Below, piece after piece: positions 45,425-56,760 of a stretch of DNA of 64,000 nucleotides. The translations under genes were made by a program, and so were the position numbers. The notes beneath the pieces were generated by a model. That model had not been told where the DNA came from. It was given only the letters and a program-made list of their open reading frames with translations, and ran no database searches. Origin of the DNA: Anthoceros angustus (taxonomy: Eukaryota; Streptophyta; Anthocerotopsida; Anthocerotales; Anthocerotaceae); the NCBI GenBank assembly GCA_010909165.1, contig VJWM01000011.1, forward strand, positions 1,302,001-1,366,000, read 5' to 3'. Numbering within the stretch: position 1 is the first letter of the stretch; every line of letters begins with the position of its first letter.

Positions 45425-48400
45425 AACAGGCTTAGCATCAACCATGTGAAAACGTTCCAGCAACTGAGTGACAAAATGCTCTTGGTGTATGTCTATAGTG
45501 CCATCAGATTGGTTGATGTGGAACTGGACACCCAAGGAAAAACTTAATTCACCAAGGTCTGTCATCTCAAACTGAGAGAGGAGGATATACTTAATACGGG
45601 CCATAAGGCTAGCAGAGTTGCTAAACTAAAAATTGTCGTCAACATAGACGGTGACTATAATGAAATCTGCTCCATCTTGGAGAATATACACACTTGTATC
45701 CGCATCCAAGCAGGTGAAACCTAACTCAATGAGGAGCTTGTGGAATACCTCGTACCAAGCTCTTGAAGCTTGTTTAGACCATACAGAGTCTTGAGTAGCT
45801 TACACACCTTGTCCTCATCAATCGCAAAACCCTCAGGTTGGCACATGTAGATGTCTCAAGCAAGCCATTCAGAAAAGCTGTCTTAACGTCTAGTTGATGT
45901 ACAAGTAAATTATAGTGGGCTGCTATAGCTAGGAGAACCCTCACAGAGGTGGACTTAACAACAGGGGCAAAAGTCTCGATGTAATCTAAGCCTGGGATCT
46001 GGCTATAACCCTTTGCTACTAATCGAGCTTTATATATGCCTACAGTCCCATCAGTGTTCAGTTTTTTCTTGAAAACCCACTTGCATGCTACAGGCTTTCT
46101 ACCTTTAGGGAGATCAACCAATTTCCAAGTCTGGTTTTTGATGAGAGACTGATATTCTGAGTCTATGGCAGCTTTCCAGAAGGGGGCTTCAGGACCTTCT
46201 AAAGCTTCTTTATAAGTAGCAGGTTCGCCTAGTGAAGCAGAGACACTAGGGGCTAATGCTGGGGAGGTAGCTACGTGTGCTGTATATGGAGGCTCCTTCC
46301 ACTCAGACATGGGTTTGCGGATACGGGTGGTGCGACGAGGGATGATGACTTCTTCTTCTTCAGGATCAGAGTCAAGATTGTCTACACCAACAGCTTGGTC
46401 AACCTCAAGAGTACCTGAGGAGATCTCTTCATCATGATGGCTGTCGGATGCTTGGGACTGATCATCTTCATCAATATCTGTGACAGCTGAGTGTTGGTGA
46501 GGTGAAACTTGTTGTGCAGCTTCCCCTGGATCCGAAGAAGGAGAATCCTCATCCTCATAGAAGCTGACTTCATCACTCTCATCAGGATCAGTATCAACAA
46601 TACCAGTGATAACAGAAGGAGATGAAGAAGTATCCGAGGACAAAGAAGTAGAGTGGCGACGGAGCAAGGCAGCCTCGTGGAAGATTATACTGCGGGATAG
46701 AATGAGTTGGCGAGTGGCAGGGTTGAAAATTTTATATCCTTTCACCTCTTCGGAGTAGCCAACAAAGATATGTTTCGCTGCCTTGGGGTCGAGCTTGGAA
46801 CGCTGTGCAGGAGGAACAAGGGCGTATGCCGGGGACCCAAAGATGCGCAGGTGGTTTACACGAGGCTTCTTGCCTGTCCATCGTTCAAATGGAGTGATAA
46901 GGCCAAGCTCCTTGGTAGGCAGGCGATTCTGGACGTAATTAGCTGCCATCAAAGCTTCGGCCCAATACCCACGCGTAAGTCCAGCAAATGAAAGTGAAGC
47001 CAAAGTGGCTTCTTGCAAAGTTCTGTTCTTACGTTTAGAAAAAGCATTCTGCTCAGGCGTATAAGGTACAGTGAACTGATGGAGTATGCCTTCCTCCTGA
47101 CAGAATGAAGAAAAAATAGTGCTCATGTACTCACCACCATTGTCTGTTCTTAGAGTGCGAACCTTGGCTGAGGTTTGTCGCTGGGCATATGCCACATACA
47201 GCTTGAAGCAGTCAAAGGCTTCACTTTTGTGTCGAAGGGGGTAAACAACACAATATCTGCTCCATTCGTCAATAAAGGTGAGAAAATAGTTCGCTCCACC
47301 AAAAGAAGCAGTGGACATGGGTCCACAAATGTCGCTATGCACAGTATGTAGCAAGCCATCAGCACGGCTAAGGGCCTTATCCTTGAAGGGAAGAGAATGG
47401 GCCTTACTGAGCTGACATGCCTCGCAGAAAGCATCCTTATCAAAAGGAAAAGAAAGGGGCTCTCTATAAGACTCACCTCGCAGGAGGGAACCTAGACGCT
47501 GAAAATTAACATGTCCCAGACAACAATGCCAGAGTTGGGTTGAAGAAACTTGTGTAGAGTGGACAGTTTGCGGAAAAGAAAAAACTGTCTTAACATTGAG
47601 CAGATAAAGGTCGTGGTGAGGAGCACCTGAAAACAAGGTGTGACCAGACCTGTGTTGAGTGACGTGGCATCCTTGATGGTCAAAACTCACTCGACATCTA
47701 TGTTCCTGCGTCAACTTTAAAACTGATATTAGATTCTTTGTCATGGAAGGGACATAAAGCACGTCTGTAATGGTAAGGTGTGAAGAATCTGGCAGGGCTA
47801 TAGTGGCTGAGCCCGATCCCTTAATTGAAAGTCCACTGTTATCACCCAGGAGCGCAAACTGTTTAGAATCACTCGATGAAGTGAAAGTGGAGAAAGCATT
47901 TCTATGAAAGCAGATGTGACTTGTGGCTCCTGAATCTAAGAACCATGTATCTGACTGGACTTGAGTAGATGAGAGACAGACTGCTAGGATGGAGGGCTGC
48001 TTAGCCTTGCTGATGGTGACATTGCTCTCAGGTGGATGGTCACGCTTCGGCTCTCCATTCTTCTTCTTCCGACAGTCACGCTCATAGTGGCCGAGTATCT
48101 TGCACCAGTTGCAAGCAAATGTCTTCTTAGCAGTTGTGTCCCTCTGGAATGGTTGGTAGGCACCACGTCCTCTCCCTCTGCCACGGAAACCTCCTCTCCC
48201 TCGATGTGAATAACACTCGTGTATTCGATGAAGTAGACCCCTTCGTTTTGTGAATTGCTCCTTGTGCGCTCCTCAGAAATTAGGGCGCCAATAACTTCCT
48301 CGAGGGTAACCTTAGGTTGTTGTCCAGTGAGCTCCCCAATCAGCAGATGAATCGTGGCATTCACCGCCCACGGCGTCGAGAGCGGTGGATGCCAAAAGGC

Positions 48401-49070
48401 AAGTGACAGCCTGGACTTCTGTCAAAACGGTGCCACAGAAAGCAAGGTTAGCTCGTAGCGTTCTAAATTTGTTGATGTATGCCTCAACAGGCTCATTCTC
48501 CCGCATCCTGAGATTGTAAAAGTCTCTGTGCGCATGCATAAGAGAAGCTGAACTCTTATCGTGGTATATGGACTCAAACACTTTCCACACGTCACGAGCT
48601 GTCTTAGCATTTATGGTGTGGGGCATCATATTCCTATCCAAGGCAGCAATGAGAATAGATCTAGCATGCCTATCCTTCCGCTCCCAAGCTAGAATTTCGT
48701 CTGCTGACCTAGGTGGTACTGTGACCTTGAGATCTGTTCCATCCACGATGGAAAACAGTTCATGCTCCTCAAATATTTGTGTTAGTCTCATAACCCAGAT
48801 GCTGTAATCTAACCCATTAAACCTGTCCTTGTCCCTAAACTCTATCTTCAAGGGAGCAGGGACGACAGAAGTAACAGGTTGATAAGCTCCTGCCATTGAC
48901 GCGGGTGGGAGAAGGCTGTTGAGAACGGACTGCAACCGTTTCTGCCTTTCAAGCTCTAACAAATTACGCGGTGAGAAGTCCCAGTAGGAATAAGCAGAAG
49001 CATCAGCAGAAAGGAAAGCGATGTCATCCACAATCTCATCGTACCACGCTGATCTATCAGACATAAACAA
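45425..49070 (-). pseudogene. Copia-1 gag-pol (gag, protease, integrase, reverse transcriptase)
   Basis: Order gag-protease-integrase-RT is Copia type. Gag: 49070-48312 (LKIEFRDKDRFNGLDYSIWV; FNGLDY-type start), frameshifted near 48365 into TLEEVIGALISEERTRS. Zinc knuckle: CNWCKILGHYERDC near 48100. Protease: WFLDSGATSHI near 47945. Integrase: 47762-45774 frame, with LWHCCLGH..C.AC, HSDICGPM and RTDNGGEY; the third catalytic position reads NAFSKRKNRT, where Copia normally has ERKNRT, so Glu is replaced by Lys (codon 47034-47036). [54 protein letters not shown], then a frameshift; YVDD near 45645. Several frameshifts and the nested insertion make it non-functional. Confidence 0.9.
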
Positions 49071-49079
49071 GGGGAGAAT

Positions 49080-49538
49080 TTACAGAAGGGTGCAGGGCAC
49101 CATGGGACGAACACGACCAACTCTGTTGGACATTGTCTCCAACGCAGAGTGTCCTTCGCACAACAGATGAAGTTCCTTGATGCTGTCGGCGAGTCGGTTG
49201 ATGAAGTCGTCCTGTCTCCTGGCACGCGCTTGTAGCTCCACGATTTGTCTCAAAACGACGCCATCCTTTCTTGCAGGCAGCTCTTGATTCACGGCTGCCC
49301 GGTGGGGGTTGAAGCTCCTCACGAGGTAAGCTAAACGTCGTGGGGAAACGACCTGCCGACGGAGTTGTTCTTGCGCTGTGTGAGATGCGCGCAGAAAGCG
49401 ACTCCGAATTGCTGGGGTAGTTTCACGCCCTTCCTCGGATCTACAATAGTCGCAGATGGGCAAGCGCTCTGGCTGCCTAAGATGTAAGTTCCTACGTGAT
49501 GATCTGACTGGAGAGGGCTGAAATCTACGCCTTGGCAT
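49080..49538 (-). CDS. Copia-1 upstream ORF (152 residues)
   Basis: Open frame between the primer-binding site and gag, on the element's coding strand. Arg-rich N-terminus (PRRRFQPSPVRSSRRNLHLR), a CDYC pair near residue 30, then a helical segment (RQIVELQARARRQDDFINRL). It ends 10 nt before the gag ATG of the next frame. It could be the true gag N-terminus separated by a frameshift, or an extra ORF. No family is recognised. Confidence 0.4.
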   Translation of the reverse strand: MPRRRFQPSPVRSSRRNLHLRQPERLPICDYCRSEEGRETTPAIRSRFLRASHTAQEQLRRQVVSPRRLAYLVRSFNPHRAAVNQELPARKDGVVLRQIVELQARARRQDDFINRLADSIKELHLLCEGHSALETMSNRVGRVRPMVPCTLL

Positions 49539-49603
49539 TGTGGAAACGGGCTAGCCGGATCATGGGACCTTCGGTGCACGAGCGCCCTATGCGATTGCCT
49601 AGA

Positions 49604-49619
49604 GTTCGCTCTGATACCA
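49604..49619 (-). other. Copia-1 primer-binding site
   Basis: On the minus strand TGGTATCAGAGCGAAC directly follows the 5' LTR; it is the standard Copia site complementary to initiator methionine tRNA. Confidence 0.9.
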
Positions 49620-49865
49620 TAAAAGCAGGCAAGTGTACGCCATGTGAGGATCTTCACTAGGCGGTGGTCAAACACCAGGTAGCGGGGCAAGTGCACGCGT
49701 ACATGTGGATGAGCAAAAGCAGTGGTCAATTGTATTGAAAAGAAAAGAGTGTTATATAGCCAAAGGCTCATTCGGTTATTAAACTGATCAAACTGAAAAT
49801 ATAAAACTACCACTAGCTAGGTAGATAACTGCCAAAGCAGTTACTAACTTAAACATATTCTAATA
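49620..49865 (-). repeat. Copia-1 5' LTR
   Basis: 246 bp, three mismatches with the 3' LTR (about 1.2 %), same length. Followed by ATGTA at 49866-49870, the second side of the 5-bp target duplication. Confidence 0.95.
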
Positions 49866-49933
49866 ATGTACAACACTAGTGTTTCCCAAAGCCTGTGAGA
49901 TTCTTGCACATTGTCACCTTCTTGTCTCTCAGC

Positions 49934-51085
49934 TCACATGTGAGCTCGCCTTTCCTGAATGTAATCTTCAAACAGTTGTCGATACATAGGCTCACCATGC
50001 TGAAGCCGGATGTTATGGAGAACACAACACACATAACACACTCGAGTAAAATGTTGGGCAGAACCTCTCCACATTTTTCGACCAAGTATCCGCCAAACAT
50101 ATTTGAGCAAGCTAAATGCACCTTCCACTACCATGCGGGTAGAGGATTGCTTAAAATTAAAAGCATCCCATTTAGCACTGTATTGCCGTCCAGGGAAAGA
50201 TGTAACCAACCAGGGCATATTTGGATAACCGGCATCTGCAAGAAGGTACTCACGCACAACACCTGTGGAGAGGTGTAGGACAAGATCATTTAAGTGTCTT
50301 CCAGTACATGCATCAGCATACAGCAAACTATTACGGAGGATTCTCGTGTCTCTTGCATTACCAGGCCATCCTGTCACCATGTCCAAGAATGCTTTATCTG
50401 GTCCCACTACGGCCTCCATAGCCATAGTGTAGGTATCATATTTGCCGTAGTAGTCCGTGCTGAGCCCATGTCCAGGTAGTTCGATTGTAAAATGTGTCCC
50501 GTCTATAACTCCACAGCAATTTTGGAACCCCTGTTGCAATTTGAAACCAAGCTTGATTTCCTCGAACCTGGTAGGTGAAGGCCATTGTAGGGGGTGTTTC
50601 CTTCGTTGCAAAACTGAGGCCACAAAATGGCGGCAGACATCAAATACCATGGTGATGCCTACACCGAACAATTCTCCAAGGCTTGAGTAAGAATCCCCCG
50701 TTGCCAATCGACTCAGAGCAATCATGACTTGCTTCCCGACAGGTAGCATACGGCTTGGAATTTGGCTGAATCCTGGTACTTTTGTAGGCTGGAGGTCTAC
50801 ATCAAAGAGGGAGCACACATATTCAAAGGAACTTGGACTGAATCGAAAAAACATCGCAAATCTAGAAGCATCCTCCCTTGCAACGTGAGAATTGTAGAGT
50901 AAGAAAATGCCTTCAAAGGCCTTGCAATGCTGAGATTTCCAACACACCAGACTGTACGGCCATGTCCAATTCCTCTTAGGAGTGTTCAAGCACCTGAGAT
51001 GATACGCCATAAAATGACCTACACAGTCGAGTGGCATTGGATTGCGCTTGATGGATATCTGCAATGATGGCCGCCAGGGCTCCAA
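49934..51085 (-). CDS. PIF/Harbinger transposase (HARBI1-like nuclease)
   Basis: Uninterrupted 383-residue ORF. The fold is the DDE_Tnp_4 / HARBI1 type. FRFSPSSFEYVC, then helical VGKQVMIALSRLATGDSYSS and LGELFGVGITMVFDVCRHFV (the DNA-binding-like part), then the catalytic acids: CGVIDGTHFTIELPG (first Asp), DMVTGWPGNARDTRILRNS (second Asp in the G.PG..RD.R motif), and MVVEGAFSLLKYVWRIL (Glu). LLADAGYPNMPWLVTSF also fits the family. Length is typical. It is convergent with the Myb-like ORF at 37585-38553, its probable partner, now separated by Copia-1. Terminal inverted repeats were not found. The protein looks coding-competent. Confidence 0.9.
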   Translation of the reverse strand: MEPWRPSLQISIKRNPMPLDCVGHFMAYHLRCLNTPKRNWTWPYSLVCWKSQHCKAFEGIFLLYNSHVAREDASRFAMFFRFSPSSFEYVCSLFDVDLQPTKVPGFSQIPSRMLPVGKQVMIALSRLATGDSYSSLGELFGVGITMVFDVCRHFVASVLQRRKHPLQWPSPTRFEEIKLGFKLQQGFQNCCGVIDGTHFTIELPGHGLSTDYYGKYDTYTMAMEAVVGPDKAFLDMVTGWPGNARDTRILRNSLLYADACTGRHLNDLVLHLSTGVVREYLLADAGYPNMPWLVTSFPGRQYSAKWDAFNFKQSSTRMVVEGAFSLLKYVWRILGRKMWRGSAQHFTRVCYVCCVLHNIRLQHGEPMYRQLFEDYIQERRAHM

Positions 51086-53828
51086 GCAGCGGCACCAATC
51101 TTTCCATCGTGAGGTCTACAACAGGAAGAGTCGGGGAGACTGTGTGCGAAGTCTACAGCAGAGTGAGTCGGGGAGACTGTGTGCTCAAGTGTCACCGGGC
51201 AACCTACAAATCCAGGTTCCCGTGCTTTTTTCTTGCGGGCACAAGCGAACGTGCCAGAATCGATAAGCTGGCTTTTTCCGGAACCGGCACCGAGTACATG
51301 TGAAATCGCTCTTAGGGCATCACGGGACTCGTTTGATATAGCATCGTGTTAGGGCATCACGGGAGACGTGGTTTGATGTTCCGACATCGGTTCAGTTCAA
51401 ACCCATCGGACCGGCTTCTTATTAGGCTTGTTTTTTTCAGGACCTCGCCTTTTTCGGTACCTCATGAGGCGCCTGTAAGACAATGTCTTGCCTACCGGCT
51501 CCCCTTAAAGCGTCTCGTGCAGGACCCCAAGGACAAGGCTGCCTGAGCATTATTTCTTTTCACCACACCGGTGACTAGAGAAACCACCACGGGAGCACAA
51601 TTTCGTCCTTCGGAGTCCTTATTGCCAGGAAGTACAACCAGGAGAAGGTGATTTGCCGGAAGTAAGTGTGTGGTTACAGCTTTGGGTGCTGGTTTGAACA
51701 ATTCTCTGCTTGACTTTACTATAGTCACCAAGCACCTATCTTATGGGAGCAGAGAATCTGTACTCTATCGCAGTGTCTAAAATTTGTTTGTGTTCAGCTC
51801 TGACTGAGTTTCTGATGTGAAACACAGGTGCTATGCCCGCCTTCACCCAAGGGCCGTGAATTGTAGGAAGAAGAAGTGTGGCCACAGTAACCAGGTAAGC
51901 AACGCGGAGGCTCTGTCTCCCATGTGTCGTTTTCGCTTCCATATGCCATGTACTGCGCTCAGGATGTCTTATGCATGCTATCTGTGCTTCCGCAACTGCG
52001 CCCCAAGAAGAAGATCAAGTAGATAATTTACTATTCCCACCAGGGTTGAATTCAGTTTTTATTCATGAATGTTGCCATATCGCCATGCTGTTGTACCACC
52101 AAGTGTTATTCGGACAACCTCGAGGATGTTTCAATGTAAACTAGGAAAAATCGCACAACTTTTTTGCTATTGCAGCTAAGGAGACTTCTAACTTGAAGGT
52201 CAGACTCCCAAGTTACTAAGGACACTCTTCTGGCTAAGTACGACCCGCAAGAAGAATTTCTCAGGCAGCAAACTCTTCAAAATCTTCAAAAAATGGCTCA
52301 AGAGTTTATCTGCGATAGCCAAACAGTTGAGGGATTCATTGTGAGTCGATTTGCGCGACCGTGCTCCGGGATTCATGTGTGCTATAGTTGATCGATGGAT
52401 GCTAGTGGTCTCACATTAGGGCTTCGACACCCATAAATATCTGTGTTTTCAATTGTTCGTATTTGACGGACAGAAAGATCCTAGTGGTTTGACAAAGGAA
52501 AGCAATATGCCGTCCATCCTTCATAAGAAAAGGGACGGTGGGTTTGGATGTAAGCAATAAATCGTCCCGAGCCATGCAGGAGTAATGCACGTAATACAAA
52601 CAGGCAGATGTGTTGATACATACTTGGCTGTTTCTTAAATGCATCTAGAGTAGGCATTATAAATAGATGTGTTGATGCTTGGCTGTTAGAAAAAAAGGAG
52701 ATGTAGGTGAAATACGAAATGGGGGTGTTAACTCTCAAGTCTCAAGCGCGGTAGCTAGTTAGTCTAATAAAGGAGGGAGCGGGCGCGGTAGCCTAATAAA
52801 GCACATAGTCTGGGCGTGAATGACGCTTGAGCCACTGTGACGCCACGACCTGGGATGCCACTTCCCCCGCTTTTCCTCGCACGCCCGCGTCCGCACTGGC
52901 CTGGCGCCCGATCGCCCACGGGCATCGCGTCGCCTCGCCCCGCGATCCCGAGCGCCGCGCTCCCATCCCTCGCACCGCGCAAGCCGGTTGGCTGGCTGCC
53001 GCCGCGGCAATCCCCTTCCTCGGGCCTGGCCACCCTCTGCTGCTGCCTGCTGCTGCGTGCCTGCCTGCCTGCCTGCCGCTCTCACATCTTGCTCAGGGTT
53101 TTGGCTTGCCACCGCAAAGCCCTTGCTCCTGTTCACCTGCATGCTGCATTCTGCACGGAACGATGCGCTCGCCACCGGAATGCGGCTAATGCCTGGGACA
53201 AGCATCCCTGCTGCATGCCCCAGCTCTGCCCGTGTGCCGGGCCCTGTGATGTGATGTAATCCCTATGTTTTTGCACGCTCAGCATGTGATGTGGAGTCCT
53301 CCCCTACTGCTCCTGCTCCTGCTCCTGCTAGCCTGATCCCTGTACATACGTTTGCGTGCGTGCGTGCCTGCTGTTTCCGTTCTTTCCGTCTTTTGGTTGG
53401 AAAAGCGTACCATTCTGATATGGCCTCCCGGCTCTCCTTGGGCAGTCGTGAAGCGTGGGAATGGACAAAAAAAGCTGCAAGTTTCCGGCATGGGATTTGA
53501 GAGAGAATTGTGTCTTCGTGGCCCAGCACTGGCCGGAGTGCGTGAGTAGGATGGAAACGGTCTTGCAGCAGTTCTGGAAGGCCACAAAAGCAAGGCTTTT
53601 GACAGGTGTTTCTATCTCTCTTGCAATTTGCAACACGCCTGTCGCAAGACCTGCGTGCTAGTCACTGGGACCTAGATCTAGATGGATGGATGGATGGAGC
53701 ATGCGCTCATGTCTGCTTTATGCTTTAGCTGAGGCCTTTGGCAGGTCTCGTTAGGATTCAAATCCCTGTTTTCAGGTGTGTCGGCAGCACCAAGCACCTG
53801 TGGACACTGCATTTGTACTTCGAGGAAG
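51086..53828. other. Intergenic region and 5' leader of the next gene
   Basis: 51086-52700 has no recognisable gene. TTAGGGCATCACGGGA occurs twice (51312 and 51348), and GAGTCGGGGAGACTGTGTGC twice (51129 and 51165). 52830-53260 is GC-rich with CCTG microsatellite (TGCCTGCCTGCCTGCC near 53060) and has open frames on both strands that look like composition artefacts. A GATG microsatellite lies at about 53680. The stretch to 53828 probably contains a leader exon and intron (TTTTCAG at 53769-53775). Confidence 0.4.
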
Positions 53829-56760
53829 ATGGCAGTAGCTGCATTTAGGTCTACCACGAAGAGAAACTGCAGCATAGGGGGGAATGACAACAATAGTTCA
53901 AATTCTCGTGCCAAGCATACCACTCCTCAGAAACGAGGTCACAGAAGGTCCAAAAGTTTGTCCGACACTTCTCCTAGATATGCCTCTGATACTGGTTCAG
54001 GGGGAGATGGTCGATTTGGCCCAGCAGATACTGGCTTTCACGTAAGGCAGTCTTGGTCCGTACAGCCTTCAAGTGATTCAGAGGTGAGTCCATCTACGTT
54101 TTTTTCACTTTCCACTATCAGTCTTTCACATTACCTATTCCCTACAGTCTATTCCTTGTGCTATCCACCCCGACCCGGTCATGGCAGCTGTCTCAAGCAA
54201 CTACTCACATGTTATTGTCCTTGTTGTCTACCAGAGTGAAGCTGAAGGATTTGCTCAGCGTCGCCGCTATCAACGCACCAGCCTGGACTTCGGCTCTTTG
54301 CGGAGGGATCTAGCTCGGGGTGAAAAGTGTAGACAATGCACTGGACTTAGAAGATCATCAAGTCAGCTTGATTTGTCGACCTCTCAAGCTGACGTAGTTT
54401 GTGTATGAACTCCACCTCTAATTGCATCCACTACCACGAGTCGTTCTGTGCGTAACTGGCTGCTGAATGTATGTATGTATTTCAGGTTGATGCTGAACAA
54501 CTGTGCAATTTTGCAGAGACATGGCCGAATTGTGGCCGTTGCCCAGCAGTCGAAAGACTGTTCTGAGGCGCAGGTTGAAGAGAAGACAATTCGAACTATA
54601 CATTCCCAGATGAAGGTGTGACTTAAAGTCAGACGTCCAGTCAGTCCATGAATTATGTTCTGGGTGCCACTCATAGAGTAGAGTCTTGCTAGAATTCTTT
54701 TCCCGGACTCCCAAGTGGGGTGGCCTTTGGTTCTAAAGAGTTTCTCTGCTTGGGATTGTTCTTCTGGTGACAAATGTCATTCACCAATGTCTTCTACTTA
54801 AAGATTTTTGGTTTATGTATACAGCAGCCACTGGAGAGCGATCCTCCGTCTGTGGAACAAGATCCCATCAGCCTCTACAATGCTATGCGGGCAGAAGTCA
54901 GAAGAGCGGTTGCTGATCTTAGGGTCGAGCTGGAGCAGGTACAAGTCCCAGTCCGTACGGACTAGATTGCCAATTTATTCTGGAAACCTTTAGTAGTGTA
55001 TCAGTAGTTCTCTTGACCTAGACCTCCAGCAGTGCACTCTAACATCTTGTGTCGTTCATGCTTCTGTACAGTCAATGGGAAAGGAGCCGATGTCCCCCAG
55101 CACTGCATCATCAGGGGAGTTCTGTCCAACCAGTCAAGCTACAGTTCAAACTGAAGTTTTCCAGGCGGTTGCTGAAGTGAGGAGAGAATTTGCAGCCAAG
55201 CTTGAGCAGGTTTCTTCTGACTGAGTCTTTCCTGGATCCTCAGTTTAGCCTCTGTGTGTGCAGCTGTGGTGCTGGCCCAAATCGTTAATTGTCCTGATCC
55301 TTTCACATGGCTTGTTAGTCTGAGAAGAGAGCTCAGGAGCTGTGGACACAGCTAGCTGTTGAAGAAAGGCGGTGTTTGGACCTTGTAAAATTTGTGAAGG
55401 AGATTCTACCAACCTGTGGCCTTCAGCCTCGCCAAAGTCTTCCTCAGGTCATCCGGGTATGAACATGGACTAGTGAATTTTCAGGGTTGGGTGGGTTTTA
55501 TTCATGTTGTTGTGTTTTTCAGATTCACGGTGTTCCCCTGAGTAAGTCTTAGTTGTATTTTTACTGCAGGGACCCCTGGAAAAACAGATTCTAAGGATGG
55601 GTGGAGAGAAACAATGGGTTTCCAAAACTCTAGATGAAGATGCCAGAAGGTATTTTGAGGAGTGTGTTTCAATCTCCGTTCTAGATTCTGAAGGCAAGGA
55701 TGTCTCCTCTCCTGGGAAGCAAGATCTGCGGGTTAGAAGTCCAGGGAGAGTCATTAGAAGCTCTCCTGGCTCCCCATTGGCTGGGAGGTTACTGGCCGAG
55801 TCATCACGGAAATCAAATGATAAGGGTACGGAACCTGTGTCCTTGGTGAGATCACCGTCAGACTTGTCATTATCTGATACTCAAGATGGCCTCGTGCTCC
55901 CGTGGCTTGACTGGGAAACTGAGGTGGAAAATGGGCCCAAGAAAGGCTCAAGAAATGGCAACGTTCATCAGGTATATCCAACAACAACACAATATGTAAC
56001 CCTTCTTCATGAGTGTTATCCAAGCTGTTCAATTGACTGGAGTATTGTGCTGCAGTGGAGTTGGATGAGTTTTGCTATTGTTATGGCTTTGATGTTGTGG
56101 TCACCTTGAACAAAGCTGGTCATCTCAAATGCCTTTTCAATGACATACTGGGGAAGAGCTGGTTGAGGTGAATGATGAGCAGCTCAAGTTCATTTGTAGC
56201 TCTGCGTGACTGGAAGTTTTTGTGTGATTCCTGAGTTGGATGAAGCCTCTACCATCCTACCCTAATCCAGATATCCTCCCCTAATCAGAATTGACAGCAG
56301 GTGTTTCATTAACTTACCCTGGTTGCTTGGTGTGATCAAGCTAGTCAGCAATGTTGTCTCTATGACTGGAGGCGAGTGTTCACTGTTAAGCTAATCGTCT
56401 CATGACAATGTATTGTTGTGTTAGGAACCAAGCCGTGCAGCGTGTTCATACAATTGGGACAACTGTCAAGTAGATACCTCCAGTGAGTCTGCCTTCCCTG
56501 AATTCAGAGAGTTTGGAGCAGGCGTAGAAGCTGGATTCTCAGCTTTGTCATTAGGTGACAAGTCTTCTAGAGGAGTAGCAGGTGATGCTGGAAGGTTTCT
56601 GCACAGCAATCTGCCGAAAGCACTGGATGGGAGCTTTCAGCGCAGATGGCATAGATGGAAACATGGAATCAAGGCAGAGGAGTATGTAGTACAGAGGATA
56701 AGGTTTAGGAACAGGATTTCTAGTGGGAGGATTCATATATGTGGAGGCAAGCGGCTATAA
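53829..56760 (+). CDS. Plant coiled-coil protein of unknown function (MAVAAF-type)
   Basis: Eight exons, all joined in phase 0: 53829-54083, 54235-54402, 54517-54615, 54825-54938, 55072-55209, 55319-55456, 55570-55971, 56425-56760, giving 549 residues. The start MAVAAFRSTTKR with a following Arg/Ser stretch (KRGHRRSKSLSD) is, from memory, the hallmark of an uncharacterised plant family. Further blocks fit: RTIHSQMK; SLYNAMRAEVRRAVADLRVE; REFAAKLEQSEKRAQELWTQ (coiled coil); EDARRYFEECVSISVLDSEG; DGLVLPWLDWE. The C-terminus is basic (RRWHRWKHG). I cannot assign a biochemical function. Exon 2 has a second possible donor 9 nt upstream. No frame damage is seen. Confidence 0.8.

Larger units (their letters stand above)
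38611..49870 (-). mobile_element. Copia-1 retrotransposon, whole element with target duplication
   Basis: Ty1/copia element on the minus strand bounded by 246-bp LTRs and ATGTA duplications. Internal order from the 5' end: primer site, upstream ORF, gag, protease, integrase, RT, a ~5 kb foreign insertion, RNase H, captured antisense gene fragment, polypurine tract, 3' LTR. Removing it joins the two halves of a PIF/Harbinger transposon. The LTR similarity indicates a fairly recent insertion, with the 5 kb insertion younger still. Confidence 0.92.

Noticed and set aside
36690-51380. Harbinger terminal inverted repeats
   Set aside because: TTTGATATGGCATCG near 36690 resembles TTTGATATAGCATCG near 51329, but as a direct rather than inverted match, so it cannot be called a TIR pair.
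52759-53259. GC-rich ORFs of 120-148 residues on both strands
   Set aside because: Low-complexity CpG-rich leader region; overlapping frames are all open, as expected from composition.
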